This document shows, one piece after another, positions 32,388-41,788 of a DNA stretch of 64,000 nucleotides (the stretch's first letter is position 1; each line of letters begins with the position of its first letter). Made by a program: the position numbers and the translations under genes. Source of the DNA: Spirosoma aureum (GTDB taxonomy: Bacteria; Bacteroidota; Bacteroidia; Cytophagales; Spirosomataceae); the NCBI RefSeq assembly GCF_011604685.1, contig NZ_CP050063.1:62001-126000 (forward strand), read 5' to 3'. The notes under the pieces are model-generated. The model was not told the DNA's origin. It made no database searches and saw only the letters and a list, made by a program, of their open reading frames with translations.

Positions 32388-32758
32388 TCAGCCGTTTTTG
32401 AAACAAAGAGATTTCGTGTTCATTGTTACTCCGCCAAAACGCACTAAATGTCCTTTCTCCATAGCATTTTGATAGCTAAACGTTGTTTTACATGTCGATA
32501 CGGGGAAACGTTAAGCTTTGTCTGTATCCACTATTCGGCGGGGCCGAATAGATTGATCACTATATGCAGCAGAGTGGAGTCGATTTTAGCATTTCCTTAC
32601 GCTTTATGTAGCATGAAATGTTCCTCTATGGATTTGATCTAAACTACAAATCTAATTTTTACATATGAATCAACGCTTCTTGATGAGTCAATGACTAACT
32701 TGTAATTTTACGTCAACTTCATCATGCAACGTGCTTTGTGGAGTAGTTTAACCGCGAT
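32388..32758. other. intergenic region upstream of an orphan terminator
   Basis: No convincing coding frame. The last 120 bases lead directly into a strong plus-strand terminator, so a short untranslated transcript could come from here. I could not locate a good promoter. Confidence 0.4.
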
Positions 32759-32790
32759 CCGGTAGCTCGTAGTGGGGCTACCGGGTTTTT
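32759..32790 (+). terminator. strong rho-independent terminator with no upstream gene
   Basis: CCGGTAGC (32759-32766) pairs perfectly with GCTACCGG (32777-32784), followed by GTTTTT. An outer CGCGAT/ATCGCG pairing brackets it. The nearest plus-strand gene upstream ends at 31413, on the far side of a minus-strand gene. Confidence 0.65.
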
Positions 32791-32942
32791 ATAATCGCGA
32801 TTACTACTCATACTTTGTGTATTTCTATTGAAGGCTGGTAGAATTGAGACGGGACTGACAATTCCATTTAGAAAGGCTTATCAGTTAAAACACAGGGTTT
32901 ATTTATTCGTATATTCGCCATCGCTACCGTAACAGATTTAAG

Positions 32943-33356
32943 ATGGAACAGAATGCTTCTCAGGCTGTCTTTGTCGCCGATGATGATGAAGACGATCGTT
33001 TTTTATTACAATTAGCCTTTCAACAACATAGCCCGGAATGTCAGCTTGTTTTTGCGCAGGACGGACTCGTTCTGCTTGATGCATTGGCACAAACCGATTC
33101 GCATCCCTGTCTAATAATTCTGGACGTCAATATGCCCCGTCTCAATGGGCTGGAGGCTTTGTCCGTTTTGCGAAGTAATCCACTTTATAAAGATACACCA
33201 ATTGCTATTCTAACGACATCAAGTGCAATCGATGATCGGTACCGAGCTTATGAATTAGGGGCTAATGACTTTATCTCTAAGCCCCTAAGCCTGGAAATGT
33301 TTGGCCCTATCATTCGTAAACTTCGCAAAAACTGGCACCTGGATGAATGCATTTAA
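32943..33356 (+). CDS. single-domain response regulator
   Basis: The 137-residue protein is a bare CheY-like receiver domain. Acidic pocket residues lie in VADDDEDDR (11-19), the phospho-acceptor is Asp61 in IILDVNMP, the switch Thr is in AILTTSS (88-94) and Lys113 lies in FISKPLS. There is no output domain. The extended acidic loop and NPLYKDTPIAILTTS segment are typical of the Rcp1-type subgroup of Bacteroidota that works with hybrid kinases. No kinase gene is adjacent, so its partner lies elsewhere. Confidence 0.92.
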   Translation: MEQNASQAVFVADDDEDDRFLLQLAFQQHSPECQLVFAQDGLVLLDALAQTDSHPCLIILDVNMPRLNGLEALSVLRSNPLYKDTPIAILTTSSAIDDRYRAYELGANDFISKPLSLEMFGPIIRKLRKNWHLDECI

Positions 33357-34239
33357 GCATTACAGCGCCTGGATGGATGAAATAAATTTTGCAAAAACTT
33401 TCTAGCTATCAATAGGATCACTACTCCGTGACATTAGCGATCTTACAAAGGATTAGTAGTTAAATAAATAGTTTAATTTTTATAGTTGCTATTGATTAAT
33501 TTAAAACCTGATCCGGCACAAAGCTTCACACATCAAGAAGCCAGGTACATTATCTCACAACAAGGCTTCTTCCAGTCTAAATATTAATGATCTTTTTGCA
33601 TAAGTTGATGAGATAATTTATAAAAAAAATAAACACTTAGTCATTATTATCTTAACAATAAACCTTATACAATACAGCAGGAAATAAGGTATTATTCCGC
33701 GCCTAAATTTGTAAAATAGTGTTTGTTTTTATTAATAAACTACCTCACAAAAACATCGACCCAAAGCAGCCGAAAATAGTTATTCTTTTTCTAGTGATTT
33801 AATAAAATTTACAACAGAATGCTTTTAATCTGGCTGCATAAAAACTATAATTCTGGCCCTTATAATTTAGCATAAAATTAAACTTGAATATGAATATAGG
33901 TTCTAAGGTAGGGGTAGTAACCAGATATTGGTCAAAAAATATAAGTAAAATGCCAAATAATTATCACCCACCGGCCCTGCCCCTTATGTTCTTCGATCAG
34001 CTATGAGAAGGGAGTGTGAATCATCCTATTCCTTAGTACGGCGGAGCTTCTTATTCATGGGCAAGTCACTTTTTACTAGTAGCCGCACAACCGAAGCAGG
34101 TGAGATGGCTTCCTCGAATCCAAACCTTAGTTAGCCAAGGCTTTGACTCCCCATTGTAGTTGAAGATTAGATCGGCCTGATCAAAAAGAATCTATCTAGT
34201 CGGGTAAACCGAAACCACTTCCTGATTCACAGCCCGGTG
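33357..34239. other. 880-base AT-rich gene-free region
   Basis: I find no supported gene, tRNA or IS element. A 34-codon minus-strand frame near 34025-34130 has some protein-like character but no start. The region is otherwise low in GC and featureless. Confidence 0.5.
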
Positions 34240-34743
34240 TTACCAGCCTTGGGTTAGTATATCCTGATCACGTCTATACGGATAAATAAGTCCATCAGCA
34301 GCAATCGAAACAGACTGACTAGTTCCATAAATCCAATCGCCAACAAAAGGGGTTACCGTTGGATTTTGGATAGTCAGGGTCGGCATCTTTCCAGACCAGG
34401 ACTCTATCCGCTTATCTAATATCAGACATAATCGACCGGCCTGGTTCTCAACGCTGGCAATTTGTCCATCAAAACTTAATGGATCTTTGAAGTTAACTGG
34501 CGAAATAAGTCGTAAACGAGACTCGCAGGAGAAAAAGCTTTCCTTCCCAAAGCCTTTTACATGATACCAACGTTCATTATTTATTTGATCTTTAGTAGGT
34601 TCAACGCTTTGCTGATTCAGCCACCACATACCTTCCGATTTGGGTCCGTCATAAACCTGCCAGAAGTTAGGTGCTATTAGGTCAATGGACCCCTGATATC
34701 CATAAATCGTTGACTCAACAGCGCTTCCAATTTCAAATAACAT
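34240..34743 (-). CDS. hypothetical protein, 167 aa
   Basis: I do not recognise this protein. It is rich in Trp, Tyr and Gly with alternating beta-type strands (WWLNQQSVEPTKDQINNERWYHVKGFG, LTIQNPTVTPFVGDWIYG). It lacks a signal peptide and membrane segments, which suggests a small soluble beta-rich protein. A TATATTTG box (34801-34808, minus strand) lies about 58 bases upstream and fits the phylum's -7 consensus, which supports transcription. The surrounding AT-rich, gene-poor DNA suggests accessory origin. Confidence 0.5.
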   Translation of the reverse strand: MLFEIGSAVESTIYGYQGSIDLIAPNFWQVYDGPKSEGMWWLNQQSVEPTKDQINNERWYHVKGFGKESFFSCESRLRLISPVNFKDPLSFDGQIASVENQAGRLCLILDKRIESWSGKMPTLTIQNPTVTPFVGDWIYGTSQSVSIAADGLIYPYRRDQDILTQGW

Positions 34744-34800
34744 AACTAAACTATCAAGGTTAGGGTGAATACAATCGCGATACGGTCTTCTAATAAGCTA

Positions 34801-34808
34801 CAAATATA
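34801..34808 (-). promoter_or_regulatory. candidate -7 promoter box for the 34240-34743 gene
   Basis: TATATTTG on the minus strand matches TAnnTTTG exactly. A -33 TTG at the normal distance is not evident. Confidence 0.4.
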
Positions 34809-35535
34809 ACGTTCATACTTATTTTGCGGTCATAAATTCCAGCAACTTACTAGTGTTAATCCAACATAAAATTTATAGGAAGTAAATATGCGCCCATTTT
34901 CCTATGACGTAGCTTTTTTTGAATTATATTGATTAATAGTAAAATTTCCTGCTGCTTTTACCACTTACTTTAAACGGGCGTTTTATTGGATTTATCAATG
35001 TAATTTTCCGTTACCTATAGATAGATCTACTAACCAATTGGTAATTTTCAGCGAACTTTGATCAAGCAGGCAGGGCATAAATAAACCTATCTACTACTTT
35101 TTGTTACTGGCTAAGTTATATCCTAAAGCAACAGTTTCAAAAAAATAAAAAATCATAGATACCTCTTAAAAATTCCCTTCCGTTCAGCGATTAATCCGAT
35201 TACTTAACTTCGCACAAACCTATCCTAATTGGACAGGTATCTAATTTTTTTCCTATGCTCTGAGCCTGGTTCCCCTTTCTTGATGAGTCGACCTTGTCTT
35301 GAGGCCAGTAATGTTTCTGGCAATGGCCTTATACACAATCTAATCCCTGCCATTTAAAGCCATTCAGGTTTTATCAAAAGACTTTTTGTTCACAATCTGG
35401 TTTAGTTATCGTACATTGTTAAATCAATTGGTCAAAACTAGTTGTTTAATTACTTCAAGCATAAAAGCAGATGTTGAGGTCACATGACTACAGTTTCTAA
35501 AATCAATGAGTTTTTAAACCGATTAAATAAATTGT
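34809..35535. other. AT-rich intergenic region
   Basis: No gene or RNA is supported. A 39-codon frame beginning ATG at 35484 (MTTVSKINEFLNRLNKLYA) overlaps the next gene in another frame and could be its displaced N-terminus. I cannot decide this. Confidence 0.4.
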
Positions 35536-36060
35536 ATGCTATTCCGCCTAACCATCTTAGACCACCAGGCCCAATTTCGGGAATTTTCCTGCATGCTCGA
35601 TAAACTTGAGGTTGGTTTTGACTTTCTTAATACGGTAGTCGCAGGTGGAGAAACTCTGGTCAAGGTATTGCTTATCGAGAATGGTAAGGAGAGTCAACTC
35701 CCTCTGGAGGTATTTGACGGTTTTCCTTGCCTGGAGCCTATACAACAATTAGAGATTGAATGGAAATATCTGTTAAGCCAACCTGTTCGCTCTATTTCTA
35801 TCGTTGATCAAGACTTGATTGACTTGACCAGGAAACGGATGCATCAATGCGAGGCTAGTTTATCAAGCCAAAAACTAGTTATCAGCAGGTTCAAAGCTTT
35901 ATTAGTAAGAGCTGAAGGGGGAATTCAGGATCAATCCATAAGATCCAGACTTATACTCCACTATAAATTGGAAATTGATCGCTATGAGCGGCAAATGGCT
36001 AAATCGCAGCTCTATCAGAAACAAGTTGCCAGAAGACTTGATGAACTGATCCAGTTATAA
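35536..36060 (+). CDS. hypothetical protein, 174 aa, with C-terminal coiled coil
   Basis: I do not recognise it. The first half is mixed alpha/beta (LEVGFDFLNTVVAGGETLVKVLLIENG), and the second half (about 100-174) is a charged amphipathic helix pair (LTRKRMHQCEASLSSQK and LILHYKLEIDRYERQMAKSQLYQKQVARRLDEL) that probably forms a coiled coil. There is no export signal. The gene stands alone, upstream of the MFS transporter by about 570 bases. Composition supports a real cytoplasmic protein. Confidence 0.5.
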   Translation: MLFRLTILDHQAQFREFSCMLDKLEVGFDFLNTVVAGGETLVKVLLIENGKESQLPLEVFDGFPCLEPIQQLEIEWKYLLSQPVRSISIVDQDLIDLTRKRMHQCEASLSSQKLVISRFKALLVRAEGGIQDQSIRSRLILHYKLEIDRYERQMAKSQLYQKQVARRLDELIQL

Positions 36061-36628
36061 TATTATGTCAATACCCCGCCCAAACAGTTTTAGCCAAATT
36101 CCTTTCCTGTCAGTGATTCATCATCTTTAATTTACTTATCGGGCAAGTCCACTTCCTATCAGTATATTTTCTGCAATTGTTCGTATCGCAAAACCGCTTC
36201 AATGACAATCTATAAAGCCAACTAATAGCTGTATGGTTAAAAGGCATTTATGTGCTATATCCTGTTTCTTCCATCGTTAATAGAAGCCATACTTATTTCC
36301 CTCCCTCTCAATTCTTCGACGATCCGATCAGAAGTTAATAAAGACGATTTGTCCTTCATTAGAGATAGTGTTCAAATAAATTCTGAGGAATAACCCCCAA
36401 TATAGAGGAAAATAGGCAGCTGACTGTCTTATTAAAGGGTTCACCGGTCTTTATAAGGCGGGTAGTTTTGACAAATAAATTAGTACCGGACTAGCATTGA
36501 CAAGTGGTGAGTGACCGAAACTTTATCTGCTTATACTAGTTAGTCTCTATTTTTTATTCTTTCTGATGCTCGTGGGGGTCAAACACAGGTTTTAAATCAG
36601 TACGTATATTCATAAAAGTAAGCTTAAA
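36061..36628. other. AT-rich intergenic region upstream of the transporter gene
   Basis: I see no gene, clear promoter, repeat or structured RNA in this stretch. Confidence 0.5.
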
Positions 36629-37912
36629 ATGGGACAACCCTTAGCAAAATCCCGCTGGTATCGTCTGATACCCATAGCGTTCATTACTTATAGTCTTGCT
36701 TATCTCGACAGAGCAAATTTTGGATTTGGAGCGGCCAGTGGAATGGCTACTGATTTAAAGATCACGCCCTCCATGTCTTCCTTGTTGGGATCTCTTTTCT
36801 TTCTCGGTTATTTTTTCTTCCAGGTACCCGGCGCGATCTACGCGGAAAACAGAAGTGCGAAAAAGCTAATTTTCTGGTCGTTAATTCTGTGGGGTGGATT
36901 AGCCATGGCAACCGGAATAATTAGCAATGTCAATTTATTGATTGTTATTCGCTTTATGCTTGGTGTCGTCGAAAGTGCCGTCATGCCGGCCATGCTGCTT
37001 TTTTTAAGCCGGTGGTTTACAAAAGCTGAACGTTCCCAGGCCAATACGTTTTTAATTCTTGGCAATCCGGCAACTATACTTTGGATGTCAGTTCTATCGG
37101 GTTATTTAATCAAAGCGGTTGGTTGGCGATGGATGTTTATTCTGGAAGGGCTTCCAGCCATAGTCTGGGCATTCTTCTGGTGGCGGTTAGTCGATGATAA
37201 GCCAAAAGATGCTACCTGGTTAACCGAATCTGAAAAGTTGGCTGTAGAAGAGCAGTTACAGCAAGAGCAGCAAGGAATTAAACCTGTTAAAAACTATGCA
37301 GAAGCGTTTAAATCCCGAATTGTTATTCTGTTGAGTCTGCAATATGCCTTGTGGAGTATTGGTGTCTATGGATTTGTTATGTGGCTTCCATCCATTATCA
37401 ATGCTGCCCCAAACATGAACATTGTAAAAACCGGCTGGCTGTCATCAGTACCCTACGTGCTGGCCATAATCGGTATGTTAAGTGCCTCCTATTTTTCCGA
37501 CAAAACCCTGAACAGAAAGATATTTGTCTGGCCGTTTTTATTATTAGGTGCCATTGCCTTCTATGGCTCATATTTAATTGGCGTAAATCACTTCTGGATA
37601 TCCTTCGTACTCCTGATCATTGCCGGCGGTGCGATGTATGCGCCCTATGGACCGTTTTTTGCAATTATTCCAGATGTTTTACCCAAAAACGTGGCGGGTG
37701 GTGCTATGGCCCTGATCAACAGTTTAGGTGCTTTAGGGTCATTTGTTGGCTCTTATATTGTTGGCTATTTAAACGGAACAACCGGTGGGTTCGGCGCTTC
37801 CTATATTTTTATGGCTGGCTCTCTCTTCTTATCAGCAATAATCACATTGGTTGCCGTAAAACCGGCCGGTTCCACTTATAAACCCCAACCGGAAAAGTTG
37901 ACCCTTCAATAA
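36629..37912 (+). CDS. MFS transporter, anion:cation symporter (sugar-acid) type
   Basis: The 427-residue protein has twelve hydrophobic segments in two six-helix halves with a central cytoplasmic loop (about 193-230, rich in Glu and Lys). The family signature after helix 1, SLAYLDRANFGFGAA, and the helix 4-5 segment VVESAVMPAMLLFLSRWF match the ACS family, which imports hexuronates, galactonate, glucarate and similar organic anions with H+ or Na+. With a GH115 glucuronidase gene in the same window a role in glucuronate uptake is possible, but the genes are far apart and nothing links them directly. A strong bidirectional hairpin ends the transcript. Confidence 0.88.
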   Translation: MGQPLAKSRWYRLIPIAFITYSLAYLDRANFGFGAASGMATDLKITPSMSSLLGSLFFLGYFFFQVPGAIYAENRSAKKLIFWSLILWGGLAMATGIISNVNLLIVIRFMLGVVESAVMPAMLLFLSRWFTKAERSQANTFLILGNPATILWMSVLSGYLIKAVGWRWMFILEGLPAIVWAFFWWRLVDDKPKDATWLTESEKLAVEEQLQQEQQGIKPVKNYAEAFKSRIVILLSLQYALWSIGVYGFVMWLPSIINAAPNMNIVKTGWLSSVPYVLAIIGMLSASYFSDKTLNRKIFVWPFLLLGAIAFYGSYLIGVNHFWISFVLLIIAGGAMYAPYGPFFAIIPDVLPKNVAGGAMALINSLGALGSFVGSYIVGYLNGTTGGFGASYIFMAGSLFLSAIITLVAVKPAGSTYKPQPEKLTLQ

Positions 37913-37917
37913 CAGGT

Positions 37918-37954
37918 TTTTAGTGGGAAGCCGTGGCACAGCTTCCCACTAAAA
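37918..37954. terminator. bidirectional hairpin terminator after the MFS gene
   Basis: Fourteen perfectly paired bases (37918-37931 with 37941-37954) enclose a nine-base loop. The stem starts TTTT and ends AAAA, which gives a terminator shape best read on the opposite strand and acceptable on this one. Confidence 0.65.
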
Positions 37955-38011
37955 TGACCTGAGATTCTACACATTGATATGCTATAGAATTCTGGAGTCT
38001 TTCCCAATCGG

Positions 38012-38044
38012 GCGAAATCGCACATCTTGTGCGATTTCGCACAG
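38012..38044. promoter_or_regulatory. 13-bp perfect palindrome, candidate enhancer site for the NtrC-type regulator
   Basis: GCGAAATCGCACA (38012-38024) and its exact complement (38028-38040) flank TCT. Each arm contains a smaller dyad (GCGA-AA-TCGC, and GTGCGA-TT-TCGCAC reaching 38042). It lies about 100 bases upstream of the efflux operon whose last two genes encode a sigma-54 activator and kinase, which is the right place for an upstream activating site. A following TTTTTA means a terminator role is also possible. I did not find a well-spaced -24/-12 promoter. Confidence 0.5.
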
Positions 38045-38140
38045 TTTTTATATAGCAATTTCAAGCAATACCCTCATATACAATCACTTATAGATGGCAT
38101 AGTGTTTGGCATACCTGGTAGGTAACTACACTAGCCAAAC

Positions 38141-39400
38141 ATGGACCGCGAATTAGCACCCGAACTTGTTGCCCGAACCCGCCGAAAAAGTTGGCTGATT
38201 GGCGCCGTCGTGTTTATCACGTTGGCGGGTGGCATCGTCTGGTTTCAAAAGATCCTGAAAACATCCGTTGAAGCCAGCAAAATCCGAACGGCCATTGCCC
38301 AAATCGGTTACGTTGAAAATACCCTGAGCGCTACGGGTGAGATTATTCCAGCTTACGAACAAATCATAACCAGCCCCATTCGCGCCAGCATCCGGCGGGT
38401 ATTGCTCACACCCGGCACCCGTGTTCGGCCCAACCAGCCCATTCTTGAGCTTGATAAATCACTGACCCAGATTGAGTACGAAAAAATTGCAGATCAGCTT
38501 GCGCTCAAAAAAAATAGCATTGAACAACTGCGACTGAAACTCAACAAGGAACTCTACGATGCCGATGTCGATGATCAGATCAAATCACTGACGATCAATA
38601 AACTCAAGGCCGAGCTTGGCGATGCCAAACGCCTGCTGAAAGTTGGTGGTCAAACACCCGAAGACGTAACCCGCGCCGAAAACCTTCTGCAAATTGCCCA
38701 ATTAGAAAAAAAACAACTGGAGAACGATCTGGCCTACAACCGTCAGTCGATGAGCGCCAGCCTGAAAGAGTCTGAATTACAGGCACAAATTGAAGCGACT
38801 AATCTTAAGGTACTCGATCATAAACTTAAGCAGGCCGACATACTCACCGACCGGGCAGGTGTGCTGACCTGGGTAAATGAACACATTGGTTCGGCCGTAA
38901 ACGAGGGCGAAATGCTCGCAAGATTGGCTGATCTGGGCAGTTTTCGCGTAGAAGGTTCCTGCTCCGATATTTATGCCGAACAGGTAAAAGTAGGCCTTCC
39001 AGTAATCGTAAAAATCAATGAAACCTCCCTTCGCGGACAGATTACTCAGGTAAAACCGTCTGTCCAGAATGGTGTGGTGCAGTTTGCAGTAGATCTGGAC
39101 GATAACCACCATACCTCACTGCGTCCCAATCAGAAAGTCGAGGTATTTATCGTCACAAACCGGGTTGCTCAGTCTGTGCGGGTAGCCAATGGGCCTGCCT
39201 TTAAGGGTAAACGGAAGCAGTTTGTGTATGTTATGACCAGCCCGACTGTGGCTACCCGACGGGAAGTACAGTTGGGACTGTCAAACTTCGACTGGGTAGA
39301 GATCAAGAGTGGATTGCAGGCTGGCGACCGGGTTATTCTGACGGATTTGAGTGAGTATGAACACCTCGAACAACTCACTATTGACCCTAACAAGCCCTGA
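38141..39400 (+). CDS. MacA/HlyD-type periplasmic adaptor protein
   Basis: The 419-residue protein has one N-terminal membrane anchor (about 17-35, SWLIGAVVFITLAGGIVWF), a barrel-sandwich half-motif (about 50-100), a long alpha-helical hairpin (about 105-235, charged coiled coil) and then the second lipoyl half and beta-barrel (VLTWVNEHIGSAVNEGEMLARLADLGSFRVEG). It would bridge the inner-membrane MacB-like transporter and the TolC-like channel encoded next. It opens the operon and is followed by the outer-membrane gene after two bases. Confidence 0.9.
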   Translation: MDRELAPELVARTRRKSWLIGAVVFITLAGGIVWFQKILKTSVEASKIRTAIAQIGYVENTLSATGEIIPAYEQIITSPIRASIRRVLLTPGTRVRPNQPILELDKSLTQIEYEKIADQLALKKNSIEQLRLKLNKELYDADVDDQIKSLTINKLKAELGDAKRLLKVGGQTPEDVTRAENLLQIAQLEKKQLENDLAYNRQSMSASLKESELQAQIEATNLKVLDHKLKQADILTDRAGVLTWVNEHIGSAVNEGEMLARLADLGSFRVEGSCSDIYAEQVKVGLPVIVKINETSLRGQITQVKPSVQNGVVQFAVDLDDNHHTSLRPNQKVEVFIVTNRVAQSVRVANGPAFKGKRKQFVYVMTSPTVATRREVQLGLSNFDWVEIKSGLQAGDRVILTDLSEYEHLEQLTIDPNKP

Positions 39401-39402
39401 CG

Positions 39403-40902
39403 ATGAGCGCACTTTTTACTGAAACGGACAAATTGATACGCTCGCTGACAAAATGGGGTTTAGGACTATTATGGCCTCTTATGAGCCATCTGGCCGTGGC
39501 ACAAACCCAGAAGCTTACGCTCGATGAAGTAGTGCAACTAGCCCGCGAACAGTCGATAGCGGGCAAACAGGCGTCTACCTTGCAGAAAACCAATTACTGG
39601 AAATACCGCTCATTTCTGGCTGATTTTAAACCGCAGTTGAGTCTCGATGGCTCGTTACCGAGCTTTACACGCTCGTTTGTTCAGGTCACACAACCCGATG
39701 GAACCATTGCGTTTCAGCCCGTTTCGAATAATAACTCAGTGTTGAACCTCTCGCTGAGTCAGAATATTCCACTAACAGGTGGCTCAATCTTTATACAACA
39801 ACAACTCCAGCGATTCGATAACTTCCTGAATAGCAGCACACTTTATAACGGAATTCCTTTCGCAATCGGCCTGACTCAGCCGCTGTTTCGATTCAACCAG
39901 ATGAAATGGGACCGCCGGACCGAACCGCTACGCTACGCTGAAAGTAACCAGCAATACATCGAGGCTCTCGAACAGGTTGCCCTTGATGCCACAGGTCTGT
40001 ATTTTGACTTACTGGTCTCGCAGGTGAATCTTCAGATTGCCGAAACAAACCGCGCCAATAACGATACCCTCTTCAAAATAGCCGAACATAAGCTGGAGCT
40101 GGGGAAAATCTCACAAAATGATCTGCTTCAGTTGCAGCTAAGCGTTCTGAATGCAAAAAAAGATCTGGCATCGGCGCGCCAAACAGCCGAAGTCGCGTCA
40201 TTGAAACTGCGATCATATCTGAACTCTAGAAACGAAGGTAGCGGGCAACCGCAACGATTCGAATTAGTCGTGCCGACACAGCTGACCGATTTTTCGGTCG
40301 ACATCAACCAGGCCCTGGCTGAAGCATTTGCCAATCGCTCCGCATCTATCGCCTTTCGTCGTCAGGTTCTCGAAGCCGATCGCGATCTGGACAAAGCACG
40401 TAAAGAAAACGGTCTAAATGCTACCTTAAATGCTGCTTTTGGCTTGTCGAATCGAGGCAATCGGCCTGGCGATGTATACGTACGCCCACAGGATCGGGAG
40501 TTTGTTGAAATACAGTTTACGCTTCCCATTATGACGTGGGGACGAGCCCAGGCCCGAACCGAAACGGCCCGCGCCAACCAGCAACTTACGGCTCAAACGG
40601 TCGAACAATCGAAACGAACATTTGAGCAGCAGATTTATACACAGGTAACCCTGCTGGAAATGCTTCGACAGCAGGTTAAACTAACTGCCGAGGCTGATCA
40701 AATTGCCCAAAGCCGTTATCAGATCGCCCAGGATCGCTTTAAACTCAGCAACCTGAGTGTAACCGATCTCGGGATTGCCACACAGGACAAAGATCGCGCC
40801 CGTCGCGACGCGATTCTGGCCTTACGCGATTACTGGCAGGCATTTTATACGCTTCGCTTATTGACGTTATATGATTTTGAAACAAACCAGAAAATAAAAT
40901 GA
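39403..40902 (+). CDS. TolC-family outer membrane efflux channel
   Basis: The 499-residue protein has a signal-like N-terminus ending near SHLAVAQTQ (about 34), then the two outer-membrane-efflux halves. Typical features are TLDEVVQLAREQS, the coiled-coil helices with ALEQVALDATGLYFDLLVSQVNLQIAETN, and LSVTDLGIATQDKDRARRDAILALRDYW in the second half. It forms the exit duct of the tripartite pump with the adaptor upstream and the ABC transporter downstream. The start lies two bases after the adaptor stop. Confidence 0.9.
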   Translation: MSALFTETDKLIRSLTKWGLGLLWPLMSHLAVAQTQKLTLDEVVQLAREQSIAGKQASTLQKTNYWKYRSFLADFKPQLSLDGSLPSFTRSFVQVTQPDGTIAFQPVSNNNSVLNLSLSQNIPLTGGSIFIQQQLQRFDNFLNSSTLYNGIPFAIGLTQPLFRFNQMKWDRRTEPLRYAESNQQYIEALEQVALDATGLYFDLLVSQVNLQIAETNRANNDTLFKIAEHKLELGKISQNDLLQLQLSVLNAKKDLASARQTAEVASLKLRSYLNSRNEGSGQPQRFELVVPTQLTDFSVDINQALAEAFANRSASIAFRRQVLEADRDLDKARKENGLNATLNAAFGLSNRGNRPGDVYVRPQDREFVEIQFTLPIMTWGRAQARTETARANQQLTAQTVEQSKRTFEQQIYTQVTLLEMLRQQVKLTAEADQIAQSRYQIAQDRFKLSNLSVTDLGIATQDKDRARRDAILALRDYWQAFYTLRLLTLYDFETNQKIK

Positions 40903-40984
40903 AGAATGGATTCGATCGAATGAATAATTGAACAAGACCATCCGCCATCCATTCGGCAATCACCATTATCCATTTCCCAACGCC

Positions 40985-41734
40985 ATGATTACTCTCAAAA
41001 ACATCGAAAAAGTTTACCGGACCAGCAGCATCGAGACGCTGGCGCTGACGAACATCAACCTCGACATTCGGGCTGGTGAGTTTATTTCCATCATGGGGCC
41101 GAGTGGCTGCGGCAAGTCGACTCTCATGAATCTGATGGGCCTGTTAGATGCACCCAGCCAGGGTAGCGTTGAAATTGGGGGTCAGACTGTAACGCATTAT
41201 CGCGACAAAGAACTGGCTCAGCTCAGGAACCAGAAACTTGGCTTTATTTTCCAGAGTTTCCACCTGATCAACGACTTATCGGTACTCGATAATGTCGAGA
41301 TCCCGTTGCTCTACCGGAAAGGCGATGCGACAGGCGCGTCACGTCGGGAACTGGCCCGCCAGGCACTTGAACGTGTGGGGTTGAGTAACCGGATAAAGCA
41401 CTTTCCGAACCAGTTGTCAGGCGGGCAGAAACAGCGGGTAGCGATTGCCCGTGCGATTGTCGGTCGTCCTGATATTATTCTGGCCGATGAACCAACCGGA
41501 AACCTCGACAGCGGGATGGGGAACGAAATCATGGCCATTCTCCAGCAACTCAATACCGACGGGAGCACGATTATTATGGTAACGCACGATGAGTCGATGG
41601 CTAAAAAGACGCATCGGCTTGTGCGACTGTTCGACGGATCGATGGTGGGAGACTCCAGCATAGGACAAGGAGCTCTGAGCATGGAGACCGGTCTTGGACG
41701 TGTCTTCCCATCGGAAGAAAAATCAACTTTATAG
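40985..41734 (+). CDS. MacB/LolD-type ABC transporter ATPase
   Basis: I place the start at the ATG at 40985 (MITLKNIEKVYRTSS), because the 19 codons upstream lie in low-complexity intergenic DNA. The 249-residue protein has Walker A GPSGCGKS (38-45), the signature LSGGQKQRVAIARA, Walker B IILADEPTGNLDS and the switch histidine in MVTHD. It powers the two FtsX-type permeases encoded next. Here ATPase and permease are separate chains, unlike E. coli MacB, where they are fused. Confidence 0.93.
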   Translation: MITLKNIEKVYRTSSIETLALTNINLDIRAGEFISIMGPSGCGKSTLMNLMGLLDAPSQGSVEIGGQTVTHYRDKELAQLRNQKLGFIFQSFHLINDLSVLDNVEIPLLYRKGDATGASRRELARQALERVGLSNRIKHFPNQLSGGQKQRVAIARAIVGRPDIILADEPTGNLDSGMGNEIMAILQQLNTDGSTIIMVTHDESMAKKTHRLVRLFDGSMVGDSSIGQGALSMETGLGRVFPSEEKSTL

Positions 41735-41788
41735 GCTTACGAATCACAACGGGTATCCGCGTTCCATACCCCTCCTACTCTTTGCGCC

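Noticed and set aside
34025..34130. 34-codon minus-strand fragment with some protein-like sequence
   Set aside because: It has no start codon, is bounded by stops, and is too short to assign to any family. Transposase remnants were considered but no motif supports this.
35484..35603. 39-codon frame overlapping the start of the 35536 gene
   Set aside because: It may be a displaced N-terminus, but I see no homology between the two frames and cannot support a frameshift.
28700..36628. Search for tRNA genes or integrase as marks of a genomic island
   Set aside because: I found no tRNA-like T-arm, no integrase and no transposase in the accessory stretch by reading.
36629..37912. MFS transporter as part of the xylan PUL for glucuronate uptake
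   Set aside because: It lies about 14 kb from the locus on the other strand with its own terminator. The link is only thematic.
38093..38111. Possible sigma-54 promoter TGGCAT...TTTGGCA before the efflux operon
   Set aside because: The GG and GC elements are one base too far apart and the -12 element is not TTGC, so the fit to the consensus is poor.
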